Shown one piece after another: positions 17,027 through 25,637 of a DNA stretch of 47,697 bases (position 1 is the stretch's first letter; each line of letters opens with the position of its first letter). The position numbers were made by a program, and so were the translations under genes. The DNA is from an uncultured Schlesneria sp. (GTDB taxonomy: Bacteria; Planctomycetota; Planctomycetia; Planctomycetales; Planctomycetaceae), in NCBI GenBank assembly GCA_903840265.1, contig CAIMFH010000043.1, positions 1-47,697 of the forward strand. Reading direction: 5' to 3'. The notes beneath the pieces were generated by a model. The model did no database searches. It saw nothing but the letters and a program-made list of their open reading frames with translations, and was not told the origin of the DNA.

Positions 17027-18988
17027 ATGATGTCGGATGAAACTAGTGAAACGATCTCGCTGCCCGAACGCTGGGGGGCTTGCCTGCTGATTTTTTTGGC
17101 GGTCTTGCTGCACACCATTGCGCTGGTGAATGCCAAGCCGTTGCAGAGTGCCAACGATCGGTCGCGGTGGTGTACGGTTTGGTCGCTCGTGGAACGAGGG
17201 ACGTTTCAGATCGACGAGATCCGGCAGGAGTCGGGTTGGGATTCGATCGACATCATTCATGATGGCGGTCACTTTTACTCGACGAAGCCGCCTTTGCTTA
17301 GTGTCATTGTCGCGGGAGTGACCTGGTGCGTTCAGCGCGTGACAGGCTGGACACTGCTCAACAATACGCATGCCGTGACATCGCTGGTGTTGATCGTTGT
17401 CAACATGATCCCGTTCGGGGTGTCATTAGTTGTGATGTCTCGACTGCTAAGGCGTATTTCCGATTCGAGCTGGTGCCGGCAGTTTGTGCTGGCAGCGACT
17501 GCGTTCGGAACGCTGGTCACTCCATTTCTGATGACGTTGAACAATCACACGGTTGCCGTTGTCGGAGTGATGCTCAGCCTGTATGCGCTGCAGCAACTGC
17601 TGTCCGAAGAGCGACCTTCAGCATGGTCATTTCTATTGTGCGGCGCTGCCGCAGGATGGGCGTGCGCCAATGAGCTACCGGCTGCGGCGTTCGGACTGGC
17701 GACGTTCTTTCTCGCCGCACGGACATCGATCCGCCAGACTTTGTGTTGGTACGTTCCGGCGGCGATCGTGCCGCTAGCGGCGTTCCTGGCGACGAATGTG
17801 ATTGCGACCGGCAGCCTGAAGCCGACGTATGCCAGCTATGGTTCGGCGAAGTACGAATTCGTGATTGATGGCGTCCCCAGCTACTGGATGGATCCTGATG
17901 GAGTCGACCGCAACCTCGATTCGCCGGCGACTTACTTCCTGCATTGCACCATTGGACATCACGGCATCTTTTCGCTGACGCCGTTGTTTCTGCTGTCGTT
18001 AGCAGGCTGGTTATTCAGCGGATCGATTCGAAACGCTTCGCTGCGAACACTCGTTCGACTAGGTGCCGTGATGACCGTCTTGGTCGTCGGCTTCTACATG
18101 ACTCGAACGAATAACTACAATTATGGAGGCGTCAGTTGCGGATTGCGATGGGCACTCTGGCTGATTCCATTTTGGTTGTTGGCAATTATTCCGGCTGTCG
18201 AGTTCGCGACGCGAATCGCGGTCCTGCGGTGGTTGCAATGCGTGCTGTTTGCATGCTCGGCCATTTCCGCCTGGGTTCCGATCGAAAATCCCTGGCAGCA
18301 ACCGTGGCTGTTTCGCCGGATGGAAGCCTGGAAGTGGATCGACTACACGCGCAAGCCCGCCGAGCTGCCGCGGAAGCTGTGGACATGGTTCCCGTCGATC
18401 CCCGATCCACAAGGTTCGCCATGGATTGAATTTTCGTCGCAGAATTCAGATGGAACCGTCAAACGACGAAGGCTGACGTGCAGCAAGATTGAGTCGGACA
18501 CTCCGGCAGGTCTCGTCGAAGTGGACGTTTCCGAAGCTTACGGTGATGACGAACTGAAATCGGTGCGACGATTTCGTATTGATGTCGAGCGATTCCTCGC
18601 TGGGGAATCCACGGCAGACTTTGTTCGATGGCAAGACCCTGCGTCCGTGACCAACGACCAGAAGCAGGCGGACTTCACGTTTGTCCGTGCTCTTCCTTTG
18701 AAGAAAGAGTTTCGAGCAGGCAAGTTTCGGTATCTCCATCTTCCACTGCGAAGCGATGCTTTCCGGTGTCAGTTGGCAGCCGCTGCGGTCGACTATCCCC
18801 AGAACGAGCCAACACATCAGTATCGATGCGACACGTGGCTGTGTGACGAATTGCCATTCGGCGTGGCGCAGTATGAGGTTCGCGTGATGGATTTCGACAC
18901 GGCGGCGATCGTCCATCTGGAACGTTGGACCGTCAGTGCTTGCTCGCCACTACCTGCTGCCACGGCACCGCCGTTCAAAACAAGATAG
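17027..18988 (+). CDS. GT-C-type membrane glycosyltransferase-like protein
   Basis: The 653-residue polytopic protein has about ten membrane helices in its first 440 residues, followed by a soluble C-terminal domain of about 200 residues. The first loop (RSRWCTVWSLVERGTF, then DGGHFYSTKPPLLS) resembles the acidic/KPP loop of ArnT/PMT-type enzymes that use lipid-linked sugars. A second loop is YNYGGVSCGLRW. The family label (GT39/ArnT-like) rests on this layout, not on a complete catalytic signature. It starts at an ATG ATG pair. The LMF1-like gene follows on the same strand after a family C repeat. Confidence 0.7.
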   Translation: MMSDETSETISLPERWGACLLIFLAVLLHTIALVNAKPLQSANDRSRWCTVWSLVERGTFQIDEIRQESGWDSIDIIHDGGHFYSTKPPLLSVIVAGVTWCVQRVTGWTLLNNTHAVTSLVLIVVNMIPFGVSLVVMSRLLRRISDSSWCRQFVLAATAFGTLVTPFLMTLNNHTVAVVGVMLSLYALQQLLSEERPSAWSFLLCGAAAGWACANELPAAAFGLATFFLAARTSIRQTLCWYVPAAIVPLAAFLATNVIATGSLKPTYASYGSAKYEFVIDGVPSYWMDPDGVDRNLDSPATYFLHCTIGHHGIFSLTPLFLLSLAGWLFSGSIRNASLRTLVRLGAVMTVLVVGFYMTRTNNYNYGGVSCGLRWALWLIPFWLLAIIPAVEFATRIAVLRWLQCVLFACSAISAWVPIENPWQQPWLFRRMEAWKWIDYTRKPAELPRKLWTWFPSIPDPQGSPWIEFSSQNSDGTVKRRRLTCSKIESDTPAGLVEVDVSEAYGDDELKSVRRFRIDVERFLAGESTADFVRWQDPASVTNDQKQADFTFVRALPLKKEFRAGKFRYLHLPLRSDAFRCQLAAAAVDYPQNEPTHQYRCDTWLCDELPFGVAQYEVRVMDFDTAAIVHLERWTVSACSPLPAATAPPFKTR

Positions 18989-19089
18989 TTCGCGACGGCA
19001 ACGATTTCGTTTTCTCCGTGTTTCGGAGATTACGCCCTTCCCTCGTTGATCTGATCGGCTAAACTGCGGTGCGCGCTCTTCCAGCCACA

Positions 19090-19188
19090 TCTAGTGCGGG
19101 TCGCACTTCCGTGTCGCGTTGAAACATGGGTTAGACACAGCAGGTCTCTGTTCGCGGGACGCCACAGTTACGTTAGATGGGCTTTAGA
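19090..19188 (+). repeat. Dispersed ~100-bp repeat (family C), copy B
   Basis: Has the same order and length as copy A at 10690: CGTGTCGCGTTGAAACA, TTAGACACAG, TTCGCGGGACGCCACAGTTA. It ends 13 bp before the start of the LMF1-like gene. A start codon inside it would add a false N-terminal peptide to that gene. Confidence 0.85.
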
Positions 19189-19201
19189 GGGATCGATAAG
19201 A

Positions 19202-20872
19202 ATGCTTCAGGCGGAATCAGCGCCAGACCGGCTGATTTTGCAGGCCGCAGCGATTGCTGGAGTGTCTGTGTCGGGAGCGATCCGCGCCAAACAGGCGGAT
19301 CTCGACTTTACTGAATCCCTCTTAAAGGTCTGCCCGTCGACAAGCATTTCTCATGACGACGATTTCACGCGACGAGTTTATATTCAGGCGTTTGGCGTCG
19401 TTTATCTGATTGCGTTCTGGTCGCTGTGGTCTCAGATTCATGGCTTGGTTGGTCAGCAAGGGTTGCTACAAGCCGACGCATTCTTCAAAGCGGCCTATGG
19501 TAAGTTTGGGGGCGATGCTTATCGATTGCTGCCCAGCGTCTGCTGGCTTGGTTCCAGCGATCTGATGCTGCACCTTTGGTGTGCGAGTGGAATCTGCTTA
19601 TCCGTGTTGTTGATTGCAGGATTTGCTCCGCGACTGATGCTGGTTGCGCTGTGGGGAATCTATCTGTCGCTGTGCATCGCCGGGCAAGCGTTTCTCAGTT
19701 TCCAGTGGGATACGTTACTTCTCGAGATGACCGTCTGTTCGCTGCTCTACGCGCCGCGAGGGTGGAGAGTCGATTGGCAACAGGCCTCGCCAATGTTGCC
19801 TGCCGCTCGCTGGTTGCTGTGGGGATTGGCATTCAAAGTGATATTCCTGTCCGGGGTGACGAAGTTGCTGTCTGGTGATGCGGCCTGGAACGATGGAACG
19901 GCGCTGCGATTTCATTACTACACGCAGCCGATTCCGAACTGGATCAGTTGGTATGCGTATCAGCTACCGTTGACCTGTCACCAGGTCGCGCTGCTGTTTA
20001 TGTTTGTGGTCGAATTGGTGCTGCCATTCCTGATCTTCACAGGCCGACGAGGCCGAGTCCTGTTCGGGCTGTCGACGATTGTGCTGATGCTCGCGATTGA
20101 AGCGACGGGAAATTTTGGCTTCTTCAATCTGCAGACGATCGTCCTGTGTCTGCCGCTGCTCAACGATCACGTGCTCCAGCGATTGATCCGCTGGCAGTCG
20201 CCCGCCGTTAGGTCGATCGCGGCGATGTATGCGACACGTTCGCAATGGCGGACGTGGGTTGGAACGACCGCCGCCGTTGTCCTGCTGGCTCTCAGTTCGC
20301 TGACGATTGTTCGGGAAATGGTCCGCACGCAGCAGGTCGACAAGATGCCAAAAGCCGTTGTCACAACGCTGGATCTCGCCAACCGATGGCTGTTGTCCTG
20401 GGCCGAACCGACGTTGCTCAATCCAATCGCTCCTTATCGAACGATCAACGGCTATGGCTTATTTCGCGTGATGACGACCAGTCGTCCCGAGATTGTGGTT
20501 GAAATCAGCGATGACGGTCACACTTGGGAGGCCTGCGAATTCCCGTACAAACCCGGCAATATCAATCGCGCGCCACCAATTGTCGCACCGCATATGCCTC
20601 GATTGGATTGGCAGATGTGGTTCGCGGCGCTCAATCCCAAAGGGAATGACTACTGGCTGGTGGCACTGGCGGAGAAGCTGTTGGAAGGAAATCCATCGGT
20701 CGCACGGCTGATCGGAAATCCGAAGCTGGGTCGCGACCCACCTCGGTATGTTCGGCTGACGTACTATGAGTACAAGTTTTCGTCTGTCGATCAACGCAAC
20801 GCCACCGGAGCCTGGTGGTCGCGCAGCTATTCGGGTCAACTGACTGGAGAACTGACGCTAAAACGCGATTAG
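19202..20872 (+). CDS. Lipase maturation factor (LMF1)-like membrane protein
   Basis: The 556-residue protein matches the LMF1/DUF1222 family. In animals LMF1 is an ER membrane protein needed for folding of lipoprotein and hepatic lipases; bacterial members have unknown clients. It has an N-terminal helix-rich part (SLWSQIHGLVG, SFQWDTLLLEM, FKVIFLSGVTKLLSGD, LRFHYYTQPIPNW) and the hallmark C-terminal domain (YGLFRVMTTSRPEIVVEISD, CEFPYKPG, APHMPRLDWQMWFAAL). The start used is the ATG with GAGGG nine bases upstream; the longer frame to 19094 only translates a dispersed repeat. Confidence 0.9.
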   Translation: MLQAESAPDRLILQAAAIAGVSVSGAIRAKQADLDFTESLLKVCPSTSISHDDDFTRRVYIQAFGVVYLIAFWSLWSQIHGLVGQQGLLQADAFFKAAYGKFGGDAYRLLPSVCWLGSSDLMLHLWCASGICLSVLLIAGFAPRLMLVALWGIYLSLCIAGQAFLSFQWDTLLLEMTVCSLLYAPRGWRVDWQQASPMLPAARWLLWGLAFKVIFLSGVTKLLSGDAAWNDGTALRFHYYTQPIPNWISWYAYQLPLTCHQVALLFMFVVELVLPFLIFTGRRGRVLFGLSTIVLMLAIEATGNFGFFNLQTIVLCLPLLNDHVLQRLIRWQSPAVRSIAAMYATRSQWRTWVGTTAAVVLLALSSLTIVREMVRTQQVDKMPKAVVTTLDLANRWLLSWAEPTLLNPIAPYRTINGYGLFRVMTTSRPEIVVEISDDGHTWEACEFPYKPGNINRAPPIVAPHMPRLDWQMWFAALNPKGNDYWLVALAEKLLEGNPSVARLIGNPKLGRDPPRYVRLTYYEYKFSSVDQRNATGAWWSRSYSGQLTGELTLKRD

Positions 20873-20921
20873 ATCCAGGCAGGTTCATCAGCAATACTCT
20901 TGAAACAGATCTGGTCTCACC

Positions 20922-22772
20922 GTGCACGATCTCATTCCGACGCTGACAGGTGGTCTGACCGCCGCCCTGATTCTGGGATACATTACCCATCGAATGGGGC
21001 TCTCGCCCATCGTCGGCTATCTGTTAGCCGGGTTGGTGGTGGGGCCGAACACGCCTGGTTTTGTTGCCAATCGCGAACTGGCCGAACAACTGGCAGAAAT
21101 TGGCGTCATCCTGCTGATGTTCGGGGTCGGCCTGCATTTTCATCTGAAAGATCTGCTGGCTGTCCGGCGAATTGCCATTCCGGGTGCGGTTGCTCAAAGC
21201 ATCGTGGCCACAATCCTGGGCGCTTTGGCGGGATGGAGTGTTGGTTACAGTTGGGAAGCAGGAGTCATTTTCGGATTGGCGATCAGCGTGGCCAGTACCG
21301 TCGTGCTGACGCGAGTGCTGGCAGACAACAACGACATGCACACACCGATTGGCCACATCGCCGTCGGTTGGCTGGTGGTTGAGGATCTGTTCACGGTCAT
21401 CGTGCTGGTGCTGTTGCCAGCGTTGTTTGGCGAAGGAGCCACTGGATTTGGTGGGATACTGATCGCACTCGTGATCGCGGCGATCAAGCTGGGCGCGTTG
21501 ATCGGATTGACGTTTGTAGTCGGCGACCGACTGATTCCACTGCTGCTCGGCAGGATCGCTGCGACCCGGTCTCGTGAATTGTTCACGTTGACAGTGCTGG
21601 TGACGGCCTTGGGAATCGCGGTCGGGTCGGCCAAGTTGTTCGGAGTGTCGATGGCGTTGGGTGCGTTCCTGGCAGGAATGGTCGTGGGACGATCTGAATT
21701 CAGCTTGCGAGCGGCGACTGAGGCGTTGCCGATGCGTGACGCGTTCGCGGTGCTCTTTTTCGTCTCCGTTGGAATGCTATTCGATCCATCAGCGTTGCTG
21801 GCTTCGCCCCTGATCGTGATTCTGACACTGGGGATCGTCCTGATCGGCAAACCGCTGGCCGCGATCTGCCTTGTGCTGTTTCTCGGCTATCCCGTGCGAG
21901 TGGGGTTGGCGGTCTCGCTGGCACTGGCTCAGATCGGCGAGTTCTCGTTTATTCTGGCTTCCGTCGGTAAAGATCTGCATATCTTCAATGATCAGGCAAA
22001 CAATACCCTTGTCGCGGCCGCGATTGTTTCGATCTCATTGAACCCTCTGCTCTATCGCTTGGTGAACCCCATTGAAGCATGGGCATCGCGTCAACCCAGA
22101 CTGTGGCGGTGGTTGAATTCTCGAGTCGTGCAACCTCAAGCGGACGCAGGTGGAACGACCAAGAAGGTAGAGTCTTCGACCGACTCCAGGCATCGCGCGG
22201 TGGTGGCTGGTTATGGTCCTGTGGGCCGCACCGTCAGTCGGCTGTTGCGTGAAAACGGCATTACGCCATGCATTATCGAGATGAATATTGAGACTGTTCG
22301 CCAACTCAAGAAAGAGGGTATTGATGCCATCTACGGCGATGCCGTTCACCGCGACACGCTGCTGTCGGCGGGAGTCGATCGCGCCGGGACGCTGATCCTG
22401 AGTGTGGCGGGAATCCCCGGCACGGAAGATGTTATTCGGCAGGCCCGAGATTTGAATCCCGGGATTAAGATCCTAGTCCGTTCGAACTATCTCCGCGAAG
22501 TTCCCCCATTGTTGCTCGCCGGTGCCAGCGAAGTCTCTTCGGGTGAAGGTGAAGTGGCGCTGTCGATGGCCGTGACGATGCTGCGCGACCTGGGGGCGAC
22601 GCCTGATCAGATCGATCGCGAGCGGGCCCGAGTTCAAGATGATCTGTTCTCGCGAATCGAAGCGGCCGTGATGTCCGGCACAGGCGATCAGACAGACGTC
22701 GGGCCGATGGCAGGTGCGGAAGTGGCTGCTGGATCTTTGGAGACAGCGGATGACGCGACGATGCCAAGTTAG
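20922..22772 (+). CDS. Cation:proton antiporter, Kef/YbaL type (CPA2)
   Basis: The 616-residue inner-membrane protein has a Na+/H+ exchanger domain of about 12 helices (residues 1-390) with family segments SPIVGYLLAGLVVGP, LLMFGVGLHFHLKDL and WLVVEDLFTVIVLVLLP. A cytoplasmic TrkA-N/RCK domain follows (about 425-545), with the nucleotide-binding GYGPVGR and the IEMN strand end. This is the YbaL/KefB plan of NAD(H)-regulated K+/H+ exchange. The start is a GTG with no strong ribosome binding site. It follows the LMF1-like gene by 49 bp, so it may be co-transcribed. Confidence 0.92.
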   Translation: MHDLIPTLTGGLTAALILGYITHRMGLSPIVGYLLAGLVVGPNTPGFVANRELAEQLAEIGVILLMFGVGLHFHLKDLLAVRRIAIPGAVAQSIVATILGALAGWSVGYSWEAGVIFGLAISVASTVVLTRVLADNNDMHTPIGHIAVGWLVVEDLFTVIVLVLLPALFGEGATGFGGILIALVIAAIKLGALIGLTFVVGDRLIPLLLGRIAATRSRELFTLTVLVTALGIAVGSAKLFGVSMALGAFLAGMVVGRSEFSLRAATEALPMRDAFAVLFFVSVGMLFDPSALLASPLIVILTLGIVLIGKPLAAICLVLFLGYPVRVGLAVSLALAQIGEFSFILASVGKDLHIFNDQANNTLVAAAIVSISLNPLLYRLVNPIEAWASRQPRLWRWLNSRVVQPQADAGGTTKKVESSTDSRHRAVVAGYGPVGRTVSRLLRENGITPCIIEMNIETVRQLKKEGIDAIYGDAVHRDTLLSAGVDRAGTLILSVAGIPGTEDVIRQARDLNPGIKILVRSNYLREVPPLLLAGASEVSSGEGEVALSMAVTMLRDLGATPDQIDRERARVQDDLFSRIEAAVMSGTGDQTDVGPMAGAEVAAGSLETADDATMPS

Positions 22773-22792
22773 TGGCATCGAACGAATGTGCG

Positions 22793-23428
22793 TTACACGC
22801 AGAGTTCGACTTCCAGGAATCGCCAGGGGTTCTTGGCGTATTCGGAGGAGAGTATCTGTAAGGTCTGCCAGCGAGTGCCGTGGCGGTCGGATTCGAACTG
22901 CGGGGGCTCGGTCGGGAAAGCTGTGAGTAAGGACTTCTTGACGACCATCGCTCGAACTTTGCGAGTGCGAAGATCGCCTGCCGTTTCACAGGTGAGGGCC
23001 ACCAGGTACATGGCACAATTCACTGTTCCGCCCATATCACGCTTGATCGCTCCCGTGGCGAACTGTTCTGACAGGTCGTTCAGGATCGCATTCAGGTAGT
23101 ACCACATGTCATCTTTGGCGATCGGCAGGATTGGATCGGCAGCCGTCGTTCGTCGAGCCAACTGAGTGACCGTTTCCGCTGCGACGGTGTTGAGGAATAC
23201 TTCTTCCCCACGTTTTTCGCTGAGCGTGCGGATCTTTAGGACGCCGCGATCAATCGAATTCAGTGAGATGTTCAGGCGATCCAGAAACTCTTGTTTTTTC
23301 CAGTGTTCCCGAGCCCGCACTCGGCCTAGGTACCAGCCGACGATCATCAGCAAGAAGCCAACGAGCACTTTGACGAAGTGCTCTCGCAACGTGTCGACGA
23401 CATGAATCCAAATCTGATCCAAACTCAC
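22793..23428 (-). CDS. Single-TM hypothetical protein
   Basis: The 211-residue protein has one N-terminal helix (FVKVLVGFLLMIVGWYLG) followed by a basic stretch (RVRAREHWKK) and a largely helical cytoplasmic domain containing SLNSIDRGVLKIRTLSEK and a C-terminal KNPWRFLEVEL. The GTG start has GGAG six bases upstream; a TTG four codons earlier has none. The gene is convergent with the antiporter gene, 20 bp apart. No family was recognised. Confidence 0.75.
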   Translation of the reverse strand: MSLDQIWIHVVDTLREHFVKVLVGFLLMIVGWYLGRVRAREHWKKQEFLDRLNISLNSIDRGVLKIRTLSEKRGEEVFLNTVAAETVTQLARRTTAADPILPIAKDDMWYYLNAILNDLSEQFATGAIKRDMGGTVNCAMYLVALTCETAGDLRTRKVRAMVVKKSLLTAFPTEPPQFESDRHGTRWQTLQILSSEYAKNPWRFLEVELCV

Positions 23429-23482
23429 AACTTGCTCCAAACGCTTTGGTCATTTCCCCAGAAGTTCATCGTGAATTACGGG

Positions 23483-23523
23483 GCGCCACGGTTTTGGAGT
23501 CCTCGACAAGGCCGTGTCTTCGA
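23483..23523 (-). repeat. Dispersed ~40-bp repeat (family D), copy b
   Basis: Reads GCCACGGTTTTGGAGT, CCTCGACAAGGCCGTGTCTT on the plus strand, the reverse complement of the copies at 11320, 23748 and 32970. Confidence 0.85.
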
Positions 23524-23747
23524 TGAGGCCGCACGACGATTTCGGTGACTCCAGAACTACGAACTGGCAGTCTTTTCAGATGGTAACGACAGGAAACCGG
23601 TAGTGGATCATCGTGGCTCAAAGAATGAGCCGTAATCTATCGATCTCGACACCGGAGGTCCTGAATCACACTTGCTGGCCGTGGGTCAAGAACAGTTGCC
23701 TCCTCTGTCGAGAACGATCGGCAAGAGGTCTGTTTGCAGAGGTTGGA

Positions 23748-23788
23748 AAAGACACGGCCTTGTCGAAGACTCCAAAACCGTGGCACCC
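23748..23788 (+). repeat. Dispersed ~40-bp repeat (family D), copy c
   Basis: Reads AAGACACGGCCTTGTCGAAG then ACTCCAAAACCGTGGCACCC. With copy b it forms an inverted pair, like a small non-autonomous element with terminal inverted repeats. Confidence 0.85.
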
Positions 23789-23816
23789 AAAACCAAGGCA
23801 ATTATTGTCGAGCACG

Positions 23817-25595
23817 CTACAGCGACTTCAGATACTCGATCAAGGCATCTCGTTCTTCGTCCGTCAGTGATTCGCCGACGAGGTCTTCCGGGCGGTGGTA
23901 CTTCGTGAGGACCGCTTCCAGGCTGCGGGCCTTGCCCGTGTGGAGATAGCGGCGTCTGGAAGCGACACCGCGCAGGGAGGGTGGGTTGTATTTGCTGTCG
24001 CGATCCTTGCGGTCTTCGACTTTACCGTCGAAGGTTTCGTTCGAAGTGAATTGCGAACCATTGTGACAGGAAGCGCAGCCGGCTTTGCCTGAGAACAGTG
24101 TGCGTCCCAGTTCCTGCTTTTGGTTTAGTACAGTGTCTGTTGATGTTGCACGCGGATTGACAGGATGTGCCAACGTCTTCAGATACGCGACCATTGCGGT
24201 CGCATCCTCGTCAGTGATGGGATGCTTGGTGGCCATGCTCTCGGTTAGCGAGCGCTTCATCGCGTCGTGTAAATCGGTTTGCCAACCGTGCCAAGTCCAC
24301 GGGCCGGTCTCGGCGACACCGCGCAAAGAGGGAGTTAGCTTTGGCGTTCCGAAGCTGCGGTCGTTGCGAGTATCAAACACTTGCCCTGCGGTATGTCCTT
24401 CGGTGTGGCAGGTATGACAACTGAACCACGAGTGCATTGAGCGATCGGCATCGTAGAAGACGATTTCGCCTTGTCGTGCGAGATCAGGTTCTTCCGGACC
24501 GCCCAGCGAGATCGTTTTTGTGATGTCTCCCGAATTCAGATCAACGACTTGCAGGCAGTTCAACAGATAGTTGGCGACGACCACGGTTTGGTCATCCAGC
24601 AACCTCATTCCCATGGGACGTCCGCCGACTTTGATGCGGCGAAACTTGGAGGCATCTTTCTGCATTGCGGCGGGCAGGAAGTCGCCGGGATCGCCGGTGG
24701 GCCAGGGAATCGATGTGAAATCAATCACCAGCAGTTCGTGAGTACCGCCACAGGAGACGACCAGTCGCGATTCATCGGAGGTGAAGAGGGCCGCGTAAGC
24801 ATCGCCGACCGCTTTACCGCGAATATCTAGACCCAGTTGTTTCTGACTGCTTGGTTCCCCGTCTGGCAGCGGCAGTTTGGAAATGCGGTTGTCGATTACC
24901 CAGCCGATGTCAATCATTTGCGGCGTGACTGCGAATTCGCGATTGACCGCATGTGGGATCACGAGCAATTTCGAGTCTTTCGAGATCACCGGGACCCCTG
25001 GATTGAACGCACCGTCAAACAGTCGGCGTTCGCTGATTAGTTGCCTGGATTCCAAGTCGTGGACATAGATCGTCGCTGGAACTGCGGTGCTCGTGACCAG
25101 CATGCGGCCATCAGGAGAGATCCGCACTGTTTTTGGAATACCGGCAGTCGGCAACTTCGCCACAACGGATGAAGATGCCAAATCCACCTGTGCGATAGTG
25201 TCATCTCCACCCAAGGCCACGTAGACGGACTTGCGATCGTGCGACAACGCCAGTCCTCGCGGCTCGTCTCCTACTGGGATTGTGCGAACGAGATCCAGTC
25301 GGTCTTTGTCTCGCGCGACGACTGCGATCGCATCATCGTGGAGCAAGCTGACGATCGCTGTCGATTCATCGACCCAGGCAATGTCCGCTGGGCCGTTGCC
25401 GACAACTAGCTCCTGCAGCACTTTGCCGGACGCGACATCGACCAGACTAATGGACCGACCGATGTGGTTCGCGGTCAGGCAAACAGTTCCCTGCAGAGCA
25501 GACAGTGCGAGCGGGCTGCGGTTCAGTTCATCCGCGCGGCTGATCACCGACACCGAAATCATTGCGACCAACGAGAGAATCTTCACCGAGTCCAT
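23817..25595 (-). CDS. Secreted YVTN-type propeller fused to dihaem cytochrome c
   Basis: The 592-residue exported protein has an N-terminal signal (SLVAMISVSVISRA). Residues about 35-370 form a YVTN/SMP-30-like beta-propeller (repeats such as GDEPRGLALSHDRKSVYVA and GIPKTVRISPDGRMLV). Residues about 385-592 are cytochrome-c-peroxidase-like with two haem-binding CxxCH motifs, Cys393-His397 (CHTCH) and Cys507-His511 (CASCH), each followed by SLRGVA. The protein is periplasmic or surface redox-active; its substrate is unknown. Such fusions are common in planctomycetes. It lies 42 bp after the gamma-glutamyltranspeptidase gene on the same strand. Confidence 0.88.
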   Translation of the reverse strand: MDSVKILSLVAMISVSVISRADELNRSPLALSALQGTVCLTANHIGRSISLVDVASGKVLQELVVGNGPADIAWVDESTAIVSLLHDDAIAVVARDKDRLDLVRTIPVGDEPRGLALSHDRKSVYVALGGDDTIAQVDLASSSVVAKLPTAGIPKTVRISPDGRMLVTSTAVPATIYVHDLESRQLISERRLFDGAFNPGVPVISKDSKLLVIPHAVNREFAVTPQMIDIGWVIDNRISKLPLPDGEPSSQKQLGLDIRGKAVGDAYAALFTSDESRLVVSCGGTHELLVIDFTSIPWPTGDPGDFLPAAMQKDASKFRRIKVGGRPMGMRLLDDQTVVVANYLLNCLQVVDLNSGDITKTISLGGPEEPDLARQGEIVFYDADRSMHSWFSCHTCHTEGHTAGQVFDTRNDRSFGTPKLTPSLRGVAETGPWTWHGWQTDLHDAMKRSLTESMATKHPITDEDATAMVAYLKTLAHPVNPRATSTDTVLNQKQELGRTLFSGKAGCASCHNGSQFTSNETFDGKVEDRKDRDSKYNPPSLRGVASRRRYLHTGKARSLEAVLTKYHRPEDLVGESLTDEERDALIEYLKSL

Positions 25596-25637
25596 TGTGC
25601 AATTTCTCCAGATCGTGGGCTGATAAACGCCGCCGGT

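Larger units (their letters stand above)
23429..23816. other. Gene-free interval with an inverted pair of family D repeats
   Basis: Holds a minus copy (23483-23523) and a plus copy (23748-23788) of the family D repeat around about 225 bp with no credible gene. Open frames at 23613-23949 run through the repeat and are not protein-like. Confidence 0.55.

Noticed and set aside
19094-19201. 36-codon N-terminal extension of the LMF1-like protein
   Set aside because: It is the translated repeat family C. The ATG at 19202 has a good ribosome binding site and keeps the whole conserved protein.
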